Source of the DNA: a virus | Virus record (IMG/VR): IMGVR_UViG_3300037585_001410 | Location: 1-20,489 of that record | DNA length: 20,489 bases | Direction: 5' to 3' (one strand) | Shown here: positions 1 through 7,332 of the stretch, piece by piece | Position numbering within the stretch: position 1 is the first letter of the stretch | How the letters are laid out: each line of letters opens with the position of its first letter | Made by a program: the position numbers and the translations under genes | Notes under the pieces: generated by a model | Seen by the model: only the letters and a program-made list of their open reading frames with translations | Database searches by the model: none | What the model was told of the DNA's origin: nothing

Positions 1-158
1 CAGTTTTGCGGCTAGACAAAGCTGCCCTGACCACCCGTGTGTTAAACTTGCATGGTCGTTACCCCCTACAAAAAGATGACGGCGATGACATGGTAAATAT
101 GACTACCGACGAAGTAACTGCCCAAGTTTCAGCCTATTACGACAAAATGCAAGGCTAA
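1..158 (+). CDS. 3' end of an unidentified structural gene (partial)
   Basis: The frame is open from the window edge (first full codon at position 3) to TAA at 156-158, giving the last 51 residues of a protein. The tail ends in a charged, helix-like segment (TTDEVTAQVSAYYDKMQG). I do not recognise the family from this fragment. Its place just upstream of the connector genes means it could be a capsid or other head protein, but that is inference from gene order only. The next gene starts 3 bases after its stop. Confidence 0.75.
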   Translation, partial: VLRLDKAALTTRVLNLHGRYPLQKDDGDDMVNMTTDEVTAQVSAYYDKMQG

Positions 159-161
159 CCA

Positions 162-1127
162 ATGCTAGGCTTCTCCCCATTAGCATCTGCTCCACTTGGA
201 GCCATAGCGGAAGCTGATGATGGCCTTCAACCGCAAAATATTGTAGTTGGCTCTCCCTCTGTGGGGGCATCAACAATTGTCCAAAATCACGCATTAACGG
301 CTAATGATTTAACGGCGGGGCAACCGTCTATAGCCCAAATAACATTAGTCCAACATTATACTGCATATCCAAGTGATATAACGATAGGCGCTCCCGTTGT
401 TGGTTCGGTCAATATGGCAGAGCGCGAAACCTTTACGGCGGGGGATTTCACCACAGGATCGCCCTCTATAGGTTCAATAGCGGTCGTCCAAGAGCATAGC
501 CTTTTGCCAAACAACATCACGGCGGGCGCTCCATCTATTGGGCAAAGCGTTGCAACAGAAGTTATATCTTTAACCGCTAATGATATTGATGCGGGAAATC
601 CTTCTATTGGAACGCCATCAATAACCCAAGTGGAGAATATAACCGTCAATGACATTACCATTGGCGCAGTGGACTTGCCATCAATTACGCCTGTCCAAAA
701 TCATGATCTTGGCGCTCAAGGTATAACATCAGGTAACGTGAGCGTTGAGCAAACATCACTTGGTAGCGAAGTTGCATTAACGCCTCAAGATATAACCATT
801 GGAGCGCCATCTTTAGAAAGCCCTGTTGCTAATATACTTATAGCTATGGGTGCTAATGACATCGCAATGGGTGCGGTATCTATTGCTACAGGTAATGTGA
901 CCGTTGACTATAGCTTCACGGCAAATGGGATAACAACAGGCGCTCCCGAAATACCATCATTATATTATGATCCTGCTTTGCCAAGGCAAATAGATGCGTT
1001 TGGGGCTTCTTATAATGCTGTGGACATATCAAGTAGCTTAACGCCTAATTCTGTACTCCTTACATCAGGAACAACGCCAAACTCAGTAACTGTTGAGGTT
1101 GGTCAATCTTTCTCACAGGCGGCTTAA
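162..1127 (+). CDS. Phage protein made of eleven 23-residue repeats, function unknown
   Basis: The 321-residue protein opens with a short segment (MLGFSPLASAPLGAIAEADDG). Eleven consecutive 23-residue units follow at residues 22-274, with consensus like LTANDITxGAPSIGxxxxxQ. A non-repeated tail (about 275-321) ends the protein. Each unit conserves a hydrophobic-T-A-N-D-I start and a G-[AS]-P-S-[IVL]-G core, which suggests one beta-rich turn or layer per unit. There are no cysteines, signal peptide or membrane segment. AAGG at 151-154 sits 7 bases before the ATG. Similar repeats occur in uncharacterised proteins of marine phages (from memory, not searched). A virion surface or head/neck decoration role is inference from its position between head and connector genes. 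Confidence 0.85.
   Translation: MLGFSPLASAPLGAIAEADDGLQPQNIVVGSPSVGASTIVQNHALTANDLTAGQPSIAQITLVQHYTAYPSDITIGAPVVGSVNMAERETFTAGDFTTGSPSIGSIAVVQEHSLLPNNITAGAPSIGQSVATEVISLTANDIDAGNPSIGTPSITQVENITVNDITIGAVDLPSITPVQNHDLGAQGITSGNVSVEQTSLGSEVALTPQDITIGAPSLESPVANILIAMGANDIAMGAVSIATGNVTVDYSFTANGITTGAPEIPSLYYDPALPRQIDAFGASYNAVDISSSLTPNSVLLTSGTTPNSVTVEVGQSFSQAA
225..983 (+). repeat. Eleven in-frame tandem repeats of 69 bp (23 codons)
   Basis: Units begin at codons for residues 22, 45, 68, 91, 114, 137, 160, 183, 206, 229 and 252. All eleven are exactly 23 codons, with no insertion or deletion. The protein period is strict while the DNA has diverged, so this is an old amplification under protein-level selection rather than a recent slippage tract. 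The motif GAPSIG or a close variant recurs in most copies. Units 7 and 8 (residues 160-205) are the most divergent and lack the proline. Confidence 0.85.
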
Positions 1128-1173
1128 CTTATCTGACGTTTTGATGTAGAGTGTTCACAAAAGGAGCTTGCCA

Positions 1174-1497
1174 ATGGCTTTTTACATTAAACGAAATGAC
1201 ACAAGCCCGATACTGAACGCCACCCTAAAGGACGGTGATGGTGCAGCCGTTGATCTTGCGGGTACTAGCGTTGCTTTAAAGATGAAGGCGGTAAATGACA
1301 CAAGCTTAAAGGTAGACTCTGCTTGCACTATCGTTGACGCCAGTAATGGCAAAGTTCGATATACATGGGTGGCAGCGGACACGAATGCCAGAGGGTCATA
1401 CCAAGCGGAGTTTCAAGTTACATATTCGGGTGGTGCAATCGAAACATTCCCTAATGATGGCTATGTTTCCATAATTATAACGGATGATCTGTCATGA
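1174..1497 (+). CDS. BppU N-terminal-like Ig-fold structural protein
   Basis: This is a 107-residue soluble protein. The start is ATG 1174 because AAGGAG at 1161-1166 lies 7 bases upstream; the in-frame TTG at 1168 is too close to that site. The layout FYIKRNDTSP...LxATLKDGDG...VDLAGTSVALKMKA...GKVRYTWVAADT...GxYQAEFQVTY resembles the small beta-sandwich of the baseplate upper protein BppU N-terminal family. Many phages carry such proteins as stand-alone virion components. The stop overlaps the next start as ATGA, so translation is probably coupled to the connector gene. A role as an auxiliary head or neck protein is inferred from its position; its attachment point is unknown. Confidence 0.7.
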   Translation: MAFYIKRNDTSPILNATLKDGDGAAVDLAGTSVALKMKAVNDTSLKVDSACTIVDASNGKVRYTWVAADTNARGSYQAEFQVTYSGGAIETFPNDGYVSIIITDDLS

Positions 1498-2168
1498 GTG
1501 GGATACAAGTCGCAACAGCGCCTACATCTGAGCCATTAACGGTATTGGAAGCAATAGATCACTTGCGGTTAGATTCAGATGTTGATGAAACGCTAGTTAT
1601 GAGCTTAATTGTTGGGGCTAGAGAATGGGCTGAGAATTACACGGGAAGGGCGTTTATAACCAGAACCATACATCAATGGCTAGATGGCTTTGTTTCAGCA
1701 GAGCGGGATTTGTGGGAAGGTTTCACGGTAGGCACTGACATTGTGCGATATGAAAACCATATTGAGCTTGCACAAACGCCAGTAATATCATTGACCCATA
1801 TCAAATATTTTGATGATGACGATACAGAAAGCACTTGGGCAGCAACAAACTATTACGTTGATACAATCAGAGAACCCGCCCGTATAGTGTTGAGGGATGG
1901 CGGCACGTTCCCAACGGAGTTAAGGGCAGCTAATGGCATTAAAATAGTATATGAGGCGGGGTACGGGTCAGCGCCTCTTAACGTGCCAGAGCCTATTAGA
2001 TTGGCTATGTTGCAATATTGTGCGTTCATGTATGAGCATAGAGGGGATTTTGAGAGGTTCCCGCCGCCTCAACCGCCAAAGGTACTAGATTTGTTATTGA
2101 AGCCTTATCAAATTATGAGGTTTGGCAGCACTCCATTTAGAAACATGGTAAGAGCGGGTATCGGCTAA
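1494..2168 (+). CDS. Head-tail connector / adaptor protein (gp6-like, phiE125 gp8 family)
   Basis: The 224-residue protein has the family signature at its N-terminus: PLTVLEAIDHLRLDSDVDET followed by LIVGAREWAENYTGRAFITRT, a helical head. A beta-rich middle follows, then a C-terminal segment YEAGYGS...PEPIRLAMLQYCAFMYEHRGDF. In this family the protein forms the ring that docks under the portal and accepts the head-closure protein. Its start overlaps the previous stop (ATGA) and its stop overlaps the next start (TAATG). Length and gene order agree with the HK97 gp6/phiE125 gp8 group. Confidence 0.88.
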   Translation: MSGIQVATAPTSEPLTVLEAIDHLRLDSDVDETLVMSLIVGAREWAENYTGRAFITRTIHQWLDGFVSAERDLWEGFTVGTDIVRYENHIELAQTPVISLTHIKYFDDDDTESTWAATNYYVDTIREPARIVLRDGGTFPTELRAANGIKIVYEAGYGSAPLNVPEPIRLAMLQYCAFMYEHRGDFERFPPPQPPKVLDLLLKPYQIMRFGSTPFRNMVRAGIG

Positions 2169-2515
2169 TGAGCATAGGGAATATGCGTAATAAGCTTGAG
2201 TTGCAAAGCGCAACAAGAACCTCAGATTCTGGCGGCGGTGCATCTGTTGCGTGGTCAAAAGTGGCTACAATTTACGCTCAAATAACCCCAAAGAGTTCAG
2301 ACGAAACGGTTTTTGCTGATAAGCTACGCCAAAAAGAAGAGCATACTATAAGGGTAAGGTATCGCAGCGGTTTAACAACGGCAAACAGATTGGTGCAAAC
2401 GCACAGGCGGGATGGGGTTACATCAACGCGCACATTTACCATTAAAGGCGTTTTAAATGTGGACAATCAATTTAGGTTTTTGGACTTGGATTGCGAGGAA
2501 GGCGTGGCATCGTGA
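2168..2515 (+). CDS. Head closure protein (SPP1 gp16 / HK97 gp7-like, Phage_H_T_join)
   Basis: The 115-residue protein opens with the family's typical start, IGNMRNKLELQSATRTSDSG. W-containing and VRYRSGL strands follow, and the C-terminus RFLDLDCEEGV closes the beta-barrel. The usual size is 100-120 residues, so it is complete. In the SPP1 and HK97 models this ring plugs the head after packaging and contacts the tail completion protein. It lies directly after the adaptor and before the HK97 gp10-like gene, the canonical order. Both junctions overlap (TAATG and GTGA). Confidence 0.88.
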   Translation: MSIGNMRNKLELQSATRTSDSGGGASVAWSKVATIYAQITPKSSDETVFADKLRQKEEHTIRVRYRSGLTTANRLVQTHRRDGVTSTRTFTIKGVLNVDNQFRFLDLDCEEGVAS

Positions 2516-2943
2516 GCATATCGGTTAAAGTTGTTAGGGCAAAGCGCTCACCAAAGGGCGTTACAAGCGATTTTAAGGCCGCTCTAGGGCGTGTAATAGC
2601 CTCTGGGGTACAAGACACCATGAACACGGCTAAACAAAGCATACACGCGCATTCTAACGGGGGTAAAACCTACCAAAAATATAACCCTAAAAGAACGCAC
2701 ACAGCAAGCGCGGCGGGAAACCCGCCAAATACTGACACGGGATACCTTGCAAATAACATTCATATGGTAATGGATGCTGATGGAATGGGTGGCTCTGTTG
2801 AAAGTAAGGCTGATTATTCTGGGTTCTTAGAGTTTGGCACAAGCAAAATGAAGGCTAGGCCATATTTGCAACCTGCTCTAGAAGAAAACAAGCCAAAGGT
2901 CTTGCGCCGAATAAAGGCTTTGAGATTTAAAGGGGTGCGGTAA
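2512..2943 (+). CDS. HK97 gp10-like tail/neck protein
   Basis: The protein has 143 residues. I chose GTG 2512 because it overlaps the upstream TGA as GTGA and gives a natural N-terminus (VSISVKVVRAKRSPKG); upstream in-frame extensions would run far into the previous gene. The diagnostic C-terminal motif is SGFLEFGTSKMKARPYLQPA, followed by a basic tail. The middle contains the typical NPPNTDTGYLANNI segment. Members are neck or tail-completion proteins found between head closure and the DUF3168 protein, exactly as here. Confidence 0.88.
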   Translation: MSISVKVVRAKRSPKGVTSDFKAALGRVIASGVQDTMNTAKQSIHAHSNGGKTYQKYNPKRTHTASAAGNPPNTDTGYLANNIHMVMDADGMGGSVESKADYSGFLEFGTSKMKARPYLQPALEENKPKVLRRIKALRFKGVR

Positions 2944-3350
2944 TGGCTTTGCATTCGTGGAATTTACAAAAGGCCATATATAGCACACTTAACTCAGCCA
3001 CTATAACGGGGGCGAGTGTAGCGGATGTACCCGTATATGATGATGTGCCAGAAGGTACATCAATGCCGTACATAAACATTGGCGAGGAAACCGCCATAAA
3101 CAACGGCACAAAGGATAAGGATGCTGTAGAGCATACTTTAACTATTCATGTTTGGTCTGAATATAGGGGCAGATATGAAATCAAGCACATTATGGAACAA
3201 GTCTATCAAAATCTCCATAACAGTGCTATAAGCGTATCAGGTGCTTCTTTAGTGAACTTGAGGCAAGAGTTCTCAACCACTATGGAAGAAGCTGATGGTA
3301 TAACTCGGCACGGAGTCATGAGATTTCGCGCCATCGTGTTTGATACATAA
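2943..3350 (+). CDS. Tail completion/terminator protein (DUF3168, SPP1 gp17-like)
   Basis: This 135-residue protein has the DUF3168 pattern. An N-terminal helix (LQKAIYSTLNSA) is followed by VPVYDDVPEGTSMPYINIGEE, then HTLTIHVWSEYRGRYEIKHI, and a C-terminal RHGVMRFRAIV strand. Family members cap the tail tube at the head-proximal end and join it to the neck. The start overlaps the preceding stop (TAATG). The gene is followed by a short gap with a strong ribosome site for the major tail protein. It completes the connector set seen upstream. Confidence 0.88.
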   Translation: MALHSWNLQKAIYSTLNSATITGASVADVPVYDDVPEGTSMPYINIGEETAINNGTKDKDAVEHTLTIHVWSEYRGRYEIKHIMEQVYQNLHNSAISVSGASLVNLRQEFSTTMEEADGITRHGVMRFRAIVFDT

Positions 3351-3361
3351 GGAGAAAGAAC

Positions 3362-3778
3362 ATGGCGGCACAAAAAGGCTCCGCAATGCTTTTAAAGGTC
3401 GATATTAGCGGAACTGCAACAACTGTTGCGGGTTTGCGGTCAACCTCAATTACAATGAATGACGAAGCTGTAGATATAACAACTAAAGACAGTAGTGGTT
3501 TGCGTCAGCTTTTGGCGGGCGGGGGAGTTCAATCCTTCAGCGCGTCAGGGTCAGGCGTGTTTACGGATGCGGCATCTGAGGCGGCGGTAAGAACTTCTTT
3601 TGATGCTCAAAGAACAGCGGGTACGTTTACAGATTTCGACGTAATTGTCCCTGACTTTGGTACTTTCGCAGGGCCAATGATGATTTCGTCTATTGAGTAT
3701 TCTGGTGAATATAACGGCGAAGTGACATATACGATCAGCCTTGAAAGCGCGGGAACATTCGCATTTACGGCTGCATAA
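3362..3778 (+). CDS. Major tail tube protein (TP901-1 / GTA type)
   Basis: The protein has 138 residues. AAGGAG lies just upstream of ATG 3362, fitting a highly expressed gene. Signature segments are QKGSAMLLKVD...TVAGLRSTSITMNDEAVDITTKDSSG, then SASGSGVFTDAASEAA and a C-terminal EYNGEVTYTISLESAG. These match the TP901-1 family of major tail proteins, also used by gene transfer agents, which polymerise into the tail tube around the tape measure. There are no added Ig domains; length is typical for the short form. Position after the tail terminator and before the chaperones agrees. Confidence 0.9.
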   Translation: MAAQKGSAMLLKVDISGTATTVAGLRSTSITMNDEAVDITTKDSSGLRQLLAGGGVQSFSASGSGVFTDAASEAAVRTSFDAQRTAGTFTDFDVIVPDFGTFAGPMMISSIEYSGEYNGEVTYTISLESAGTFAFTAA

Positions 3779-3788
3779 GGATAAGTAA

Positions 3789-4031
3789 ATGTCTTGGACT
3801 TCAGCAAATATGGAAGCTAATGGCAAATCCTTTATAGGGTGGGCCAAGCCTGATAACCAGTTTGCTATTCCTTTCCTCTCTGACTTTGGGGTGGGCGATC
3901 ACCTCAAGGTTGGAGGAAAGGTGTATCAAGCTATAACAGTGGTCGATAATCTTGACCGTAACGAACAACTTCTAATTAGTGGGAAGGAAGTTAAAGATGC
4001 CAAATCCAAAGCGCGGAGAAATGACCCTTAA
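3789..4031 (+). CDS. 80-aa protein between major tail protein and chaperone, unknown
   Basis: This small soluble protein contains GKSFIGWAKPDNQFAIPF and GDHLKVGGKVYQAITVVDN, which look like a compact beta-barrel, then a basic C-terminus KDAKSKARRNDP. AAGGA at 3777-3781 precedes the ATG by 7 bases. The last 35 bases overlap the start of the chaperone gene in another frame, so the basic tail is encoded by the same DNA as the chaperone's ribosome site and first codons. I do not recognise a family. The setting implies a tail-related role, but nothing in the sequence names it. Confidence 0.65.
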   Translation: MSWTSANMEANGKSFIGWAKPDNQFAIPFLSDFGVGDHLKVGGKVYQAITVVDNLDRNEQLLISGKEVKDAKSKARRNDP

Positions 4032-4335
4032 TCTTGGGGGTAAGACTTACAATTGCAAGGTAACAATGGACGGCTTGGCTAGAATTGAGCAAGCGTGTGG
4101 CTGTGGAATAGTGAAGATATTGACCAAACTTACAGATGGCGATCTTACGACCACGGAGATATGTTCAATTTTATTGCCAGTAATAAAAAGTGGTGGAAAC
4201 GATGTTTCTATTAAGGACATCCAAGCAATTGTTTGGGGCGCAGGGTTGGCTGACTCTATGAGGGTTGTCGGAGAAGTTTTGGCAATGTCATTGGGGACAG
4301 GTGAAGAATCGGGAAAGGATCAAGAGGCGGCGTAA
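3997..4335 (+). CDS. Tail assembly chaperone, GTA gp10-like (zero-frame product)
   Basis: The 112-residue product begins at ATG 3997, six bases after GGAAGGAAG. MPNPKRGEMTLNLGGKTYNCKVTMDGLARIEQACG is typical of GTA gp10-like chaperones: a short beta-hairpin, then helices that end in GLADSMRVVGEVLAMSLGTG. These small proteins bind the tape measure and guide tail tube assembly, like lambda gpG. The end of the frame holds a slippery heptamer (4311-4317). The next frame is open across it and carries a second chaperone domain, so a longer 179-residue product is expected as a minor form. Confidence 0.82.
   Translation: MPNPKRGEMTLNLGGKTYNCKVTMDGLARIEQACGCGIVKILTKLTDGDLTTTEICSILLPVIKSGGNDVSIKDIQAIVWGAGLADSMRVVGEVLAMSLGTGEESGKDQEAA
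4311..4317 (+). other. Programmed -1 ribosomal frameshift site GGGAAAG
   Basis: In the upstream frame the heptamer reads G GGA AAG (codons 4312-4314 Gly and 4315-4317 Lys), the canonical X XXY YYZ phasing for a -1 slip. It is identical to the slippery heptamer known for lambda G/GT. After the slip, reading resumes at 4317 and continues open to TAA at 4533-4535; the zero-frame stop is only 16 bases downstream at 4333-4335. The -1 frame is blocked upstream by TGA at 4302-4304, so the overlap window is about 30 bases and contains the heptamer. No strong downstream hairpin or pseudoknot is obvious by eye. Confidence 0.82.
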
Positions 4336-4535
4336 TAGAAGAGTATTTTCCTTGGGATGAATTTCTGGCAATCGCGCTTGGAAAAATGCAAATGCGCCCA
4401 GATGATTTTTGGAACATGAGCATCAAGGAATTTTATCTTGCGATTGAAGGATTTTCAGATTTCCACTCAGGAGGAAAGCCGCCGCCTCTAACTAAGTCTG
4501 AAGTAGATGATTTGATGGAGAGGTATCCAGACTAA
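4317..4535 (+). CDS. Downstream chaperone domain (rcc01693-like), expressed by -1 frameshift
   Basis: From 4317 the -1 frame encodes 72 residues, with conserved YFPWDEFLAIALGKMQMRP and DDFWNMSIKEF, the W-D-x-(F/L)...RP-x-x-FW-x-(M/L)-S pattern of the rcc01693/DUF2376 tail chaperones. No ATG, GTG or TTG lies between the frame's opening (4305) and this domain. The first in-frame ATG (4386) would cut off the conserved W-D-E-F helix and has a poor ribosome site. It is therefore most simply the C-terminal part of a fusion with the upstream chaperone, as lambda gpGT. Its stop overlaps the tape measure start (TAATG). Confidence 0.8.
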   Translation, partial: GSRGGVIEEYFPWDEFLAIALGKMQMRPDDFWNMSIKEFYLAIEGFSDFHSGGKPPPLTKSEVDDLMERYPD

Positions 4536-6712
4536 TGCCAACAACAATTGATACCCTCTTAGTTCGCATTGAAGCGGATATGGGCGATGTCCGTCGAAAG
4601 CTAGATAAGCTAGATAGAGATGTAAAGCGAGGCACGACAGGGGTTGCCGCTTCTTTCAAAAAATTAGGCACTGTCGTAAAGGGCGCGGCGGTTGCGGTTA
4701 TTGTGCAGCAACTAGCTAGGGCGGGTATGGCTGCAATTAACTTGGCATCTGATGTCGAGGAAATGCAATCCAAATCATCTATTGTTTTTGGCAAATTCCG
4801 CGATGATGTTGTCGCAGACTTAGAAGAATTTGGTAACGCTGTTGGGCGGTCAACATTTGAACTTGAAGGAATGGCATCAAGTATTCAAGATACTTTTGTG
4901 CCTATGGGGTTTGCTAGAGGCGAGGCGGCAAAACTATCTGTTGATCTTACCAAATTAGCAGTTGATGTTGCATCATTTAATAACGCTTCTGATACGGAGA
5001 CTATGGAGGCGTTTCAAAGTGCATTAGTTGGCAACCATGAAACAGTTCGTAGATTTGGTGTTGTAATTACAGAAGCAACACTCAAGCAAGAATTGCTCCG
5101 TATGGGGATTAAGAGAACTGGTAATGAAGTCACCAATGCTGAAAAAGTTCAAGCTAGATTAAATCTTATACTTGCGGGTACAACAGATGCCCACGGTGAT
5201 GCCATAAGAACTTCAGAAAGCTTTGCTAACAAAACAAAAAAGTTAAAAGCTGAATTTATGGAGTTGGCAAAAAAAATAGGCGATGAGCTTTTGCCTATGG
5301 CTAAAGCTCTTGTGACAGAATTTACAGAAGCCCTTGATGTAGTAGAAAGCTTTTTGCAATTTATTGGCGCATTGCCAACTCACAGTTCTTTGCAAGTAAA
5401 GCTTGAAGCGGAAAGGGCAACGCTTGAGCGATTAAAACAAGAATATGAAGATCAAAGTTGGTGGGCGCAAACTTTTGGTAATACTAGCACACTAATTGAA
5501 TTAAAAACTAATCTTATTGAAACATTAGAAAAAGAAATTTTAGCGCAAGAAGCTTTGCGAAAGCTTAATGAGGTTCCATTGCCGCCGTTACCATTGACAA
5601 GGGGTGAAATACTTGAGCGGCTGCAAGCAAACTTGTCGGCGGGTATCCCATCACCAGAAACGCTAGATGTCATTGATCCTTCAGATGAGCAAAATAAAAT
5701 TGCAGGATCAAATGCCGTTCTTAGAAAGCGTATTGAATTAATAAACCGCGCCAATGAGTTGAGGATTTACGGCAATAAGTTAGGGGCAGCGCAAAAATTA
5801 CAAGAGTTAGAAAGATTTAACCAATATGTAAAATTTACGGATGTTGAGAAAGAATTAGGCGAATTAGAAACGGCTAGGATGGCGGCTATGGGGATATCCT
5901 CAGAGCAAATGACATCCCAATTAATTGAGCAAAATACTAATCTTACTGATTCTTTACAAGTCGCTATAGCAATACAAGAAGGCTTTGGGATCGCGACTGA
6001 AACGTCACGCGAAAAATTGATAGAGTTGCAAGATACTATCACCCAAATAAATGAAGGGCCAAGCCAAGAATTAATTAATAATATTTCTGATCTTGAAGAT
6101 CATTTATCAGGAATGGGGCCAAAGATTGAGGGCGCAGAAGAAGCGTTAGAAAAGCTCAGGCATCAGCTTGCCGCATCACAACCCTTTATGCAAACCTTCA
6201 ATGATGCAATAAGTGGTTTGTCATCTAATCTTTCAAGTAGTTTTGCTGACATGGTGGTTGATGGCAAACTAAGCCTTGATAGCCTAAAAGATATATTTAG
6301 TGGATTTGTAAAAACCATATTGCAAAAGGCTATAGAGTTGTTTGTAGTTAATGCAATTATGAACGCTATTTTTGGCGGGGTTGAAGGCTACGATATGCTA
6401 CCTGTTGGGAAGATTGGGGGCAAGGCGGGGGGTGGGACTGTCCAACCTAGAACGCCAGTATTGGTTGGAGAGCGTGGGCCTGAGCTTTTCGTGCCGTCTG
6501 GCGCGGGTGCAATTATGAATAACATGAACACAAATAACGCATTGTCGGGAGCGGGCGGCACTGTAGTAAACCAAACTATTAATATATCAACAGGCGTGGC
6601 GCAAACCGTCAGAACGGAAGTGCAATCTATGCTCCCTCAAATTGCAGAGGCTTCCAAGATGGCGGTTTTAGATGCGCGTAGAAGAGGTGGCAGCTTTGCC
6701 AGTGCGTTCTAA
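4535..6712 (+). CDS. Tail tape measure protein
   Basis: This 725-residue, largely helical protein sits directly after the chaperones. The N-terminus has a charged coiled coil (VRIEADMGDVRRKLDKLDRD) and a hydrophobic stretch near 46-68. The middle is heptad-rich and Glu/Lys-rich. A hydrophobic segment near 605-620 precedes a Gly-rich region. The motif at 643-655, LVGERGPELFVPS, is the common C-terminal mark of tape measure proteins. The protein sets tail length and is later ejected towards the cell. At roughly 1.5 angstrom per residue it would fit a tail near 110 nm (rule of thumb). No lysozyme or peptidase domain was recognised inside it. Confidence 0.92.
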   Translation: MPTTIDTLLVRIEADMGDVRRKLDKLDRDVKRGTTGVAASFKKLGTVVKGAAVAVIVQQLARAGMAAINLASDVEEMQSKSSIVFGKFRDDVVADLEEFGNAVGRSTFELEGMASSIQDTFVPMGFARGEAAKLSVDLTKLAVDVASFNNASDTETMEAFQSALVGNHETVRRFGVVITEATLKQELLRMGIKRTGNEVTNAEKVQARLNLILAGTTDAHGDAIRTSESFANKTKKLKAEFMELAKKIGDELLPMAKALVTEFTEALDVVESFLQFIGALPTHSSLQVKLEAERATLERLKQEYEDQSWWAQTFGNTSTLIELKTNLIETLEKEILAQEALRKLNEVPLPPLPLTRGEILERLQANLSAGIPSPETLDVIDPSDEQNKIAGSNAVLRKRIELINRANELRIYGNKLGAAQKLQELERFNQYVKFTDVEKELGELETARMAAMGISSEQMTSQLIEQNTNLTDSLQVAIAIQEGFGIATETSREKLIELQDTITQINEGPSQELINNISDLEDHLSGMGPKIEGAEEALEKLRHQLAASQPFMQTFNDAISGLSSNLSSSFADMVVDGKLSLDSLKDIFSGFVKTILQKAIELFVVNAIMNAIFGGVEGYDMLPVGKIGGKAGGGTVQPRTPVLVGERGPELFVPSGAGAIMNNMNTNNALSGAGGTVVNQTINISTGVAQTVRTEVQSMLPQIAEASKMAVLDARRRGGSFASAF

Positions 6713-7332
6713 TGGCTATAACATATCCCCTATCGCTTCCAACTAATACAAGCATTCAGAGCATGACGCTACGGGCTAAAAATACCGTGGCAATGAGCGT
6801 GTCGCCATTTACTTATGCGCAACAAGCCGTAGCGCATAGCGGGCAAATCTGGGAAGCCGATATTAAGCTACCGTCAATGAAGCGCAAAGATGCGGAGGAA
6901 TGGGTGGCCTTTTTGCTTAGTCTTAGGGGTATGCTCGGAACTTTTAAATTAGGCGACTCAGTGGGCGCTACAGCGCGGGGAGCGCTAGGTGGAACGCCTG
7001 TTGTAAATGGCGGCTCTCAATTAGGCGGCGTATTGAATATTAATGGCGCATCAAACAGTGTTACCAATTGGTTAAAAGCGGGCGACTATATTCAGCTTGG
7101 CACAGAGGGAACTGCAACGCTCCACAAGGTTTTAAAGAACGCCTCAAGTGACGGAAGCGGTAATGTTAGCTTAGATATATGGCCTTATATAGCATCATCC
7201 CCTTCTAGTGGAGCGGCAGTAGTTACGTCTAATACTTACGGGCGGTTTAGGTTAGCAAGCAATGAGCAGAATTGGGACATAAACCACGCTGCTACTTACG
7301 GCATTGTATTCGGTGCGGTGGGGGTTAGATGA
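6712..7332 (+). CDS. Distal-tail-like protein after tape measure
   Basis: The 206-residue protein includes YPLSLPTNTSIQSMTLRA, SPFTYAQQAVAHSGQIWEAD, KLPSMKRKDAEEWVAFL and GTFKLGD. A second half follows with NWLKAGDYIQLG and the closing NTYGRFRLASNEQNW. This resembles a conserved phage family located between the tape measure and the hub in marine siphoviruses. The position equals that of the distal tail protein (Dit), which forms the first ring below the tube. The Dit assignment rests on position and overall beta content, not on a proven motif. The start overlaps the tape measure stop (TAATG) and the end overlaps the next gene (ATGA). Confidence 0.68.
   Translation: MAITYPLSLPTNTSIQSMTLRAKNTVAMSVSPFTYAQQAVAHSGQIWEADIKLPSMKRKDAEEWVAFLLSLRGMLGTFKLGDSVGATARGALGGTPVVNGGSQLGGVLNINGASNSVTNWLKAGDYIQLGTEGTATLHKVLKNASSDGSGNVSLDIWPYIASSPSSGAAVVTSNTYGRFRLASNEQNWDINHAATYGIVFGAVGVR

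Noticed and set aside
356-661. 101-codon minus-strand frame inside the repeat gene
   Set aside because: It is the complement of the in-frame repeats, runs against the operon and has no sensible ribosome site or family.
225-983. Regular 69-base periodicity resembling a repeat array (CRISPR-like)
   Set aside because: The units are coding, contiguous without spacers, divergent at DNA level and exactly in frame; this is a protein repeat.
4386-4535. Independent 49-aa gene starting at ATG 4386
   Set aside because: It would remove the conserved W-D-E-F helix and has a poor ribosome site; the slippery heptamer explains the frame better.
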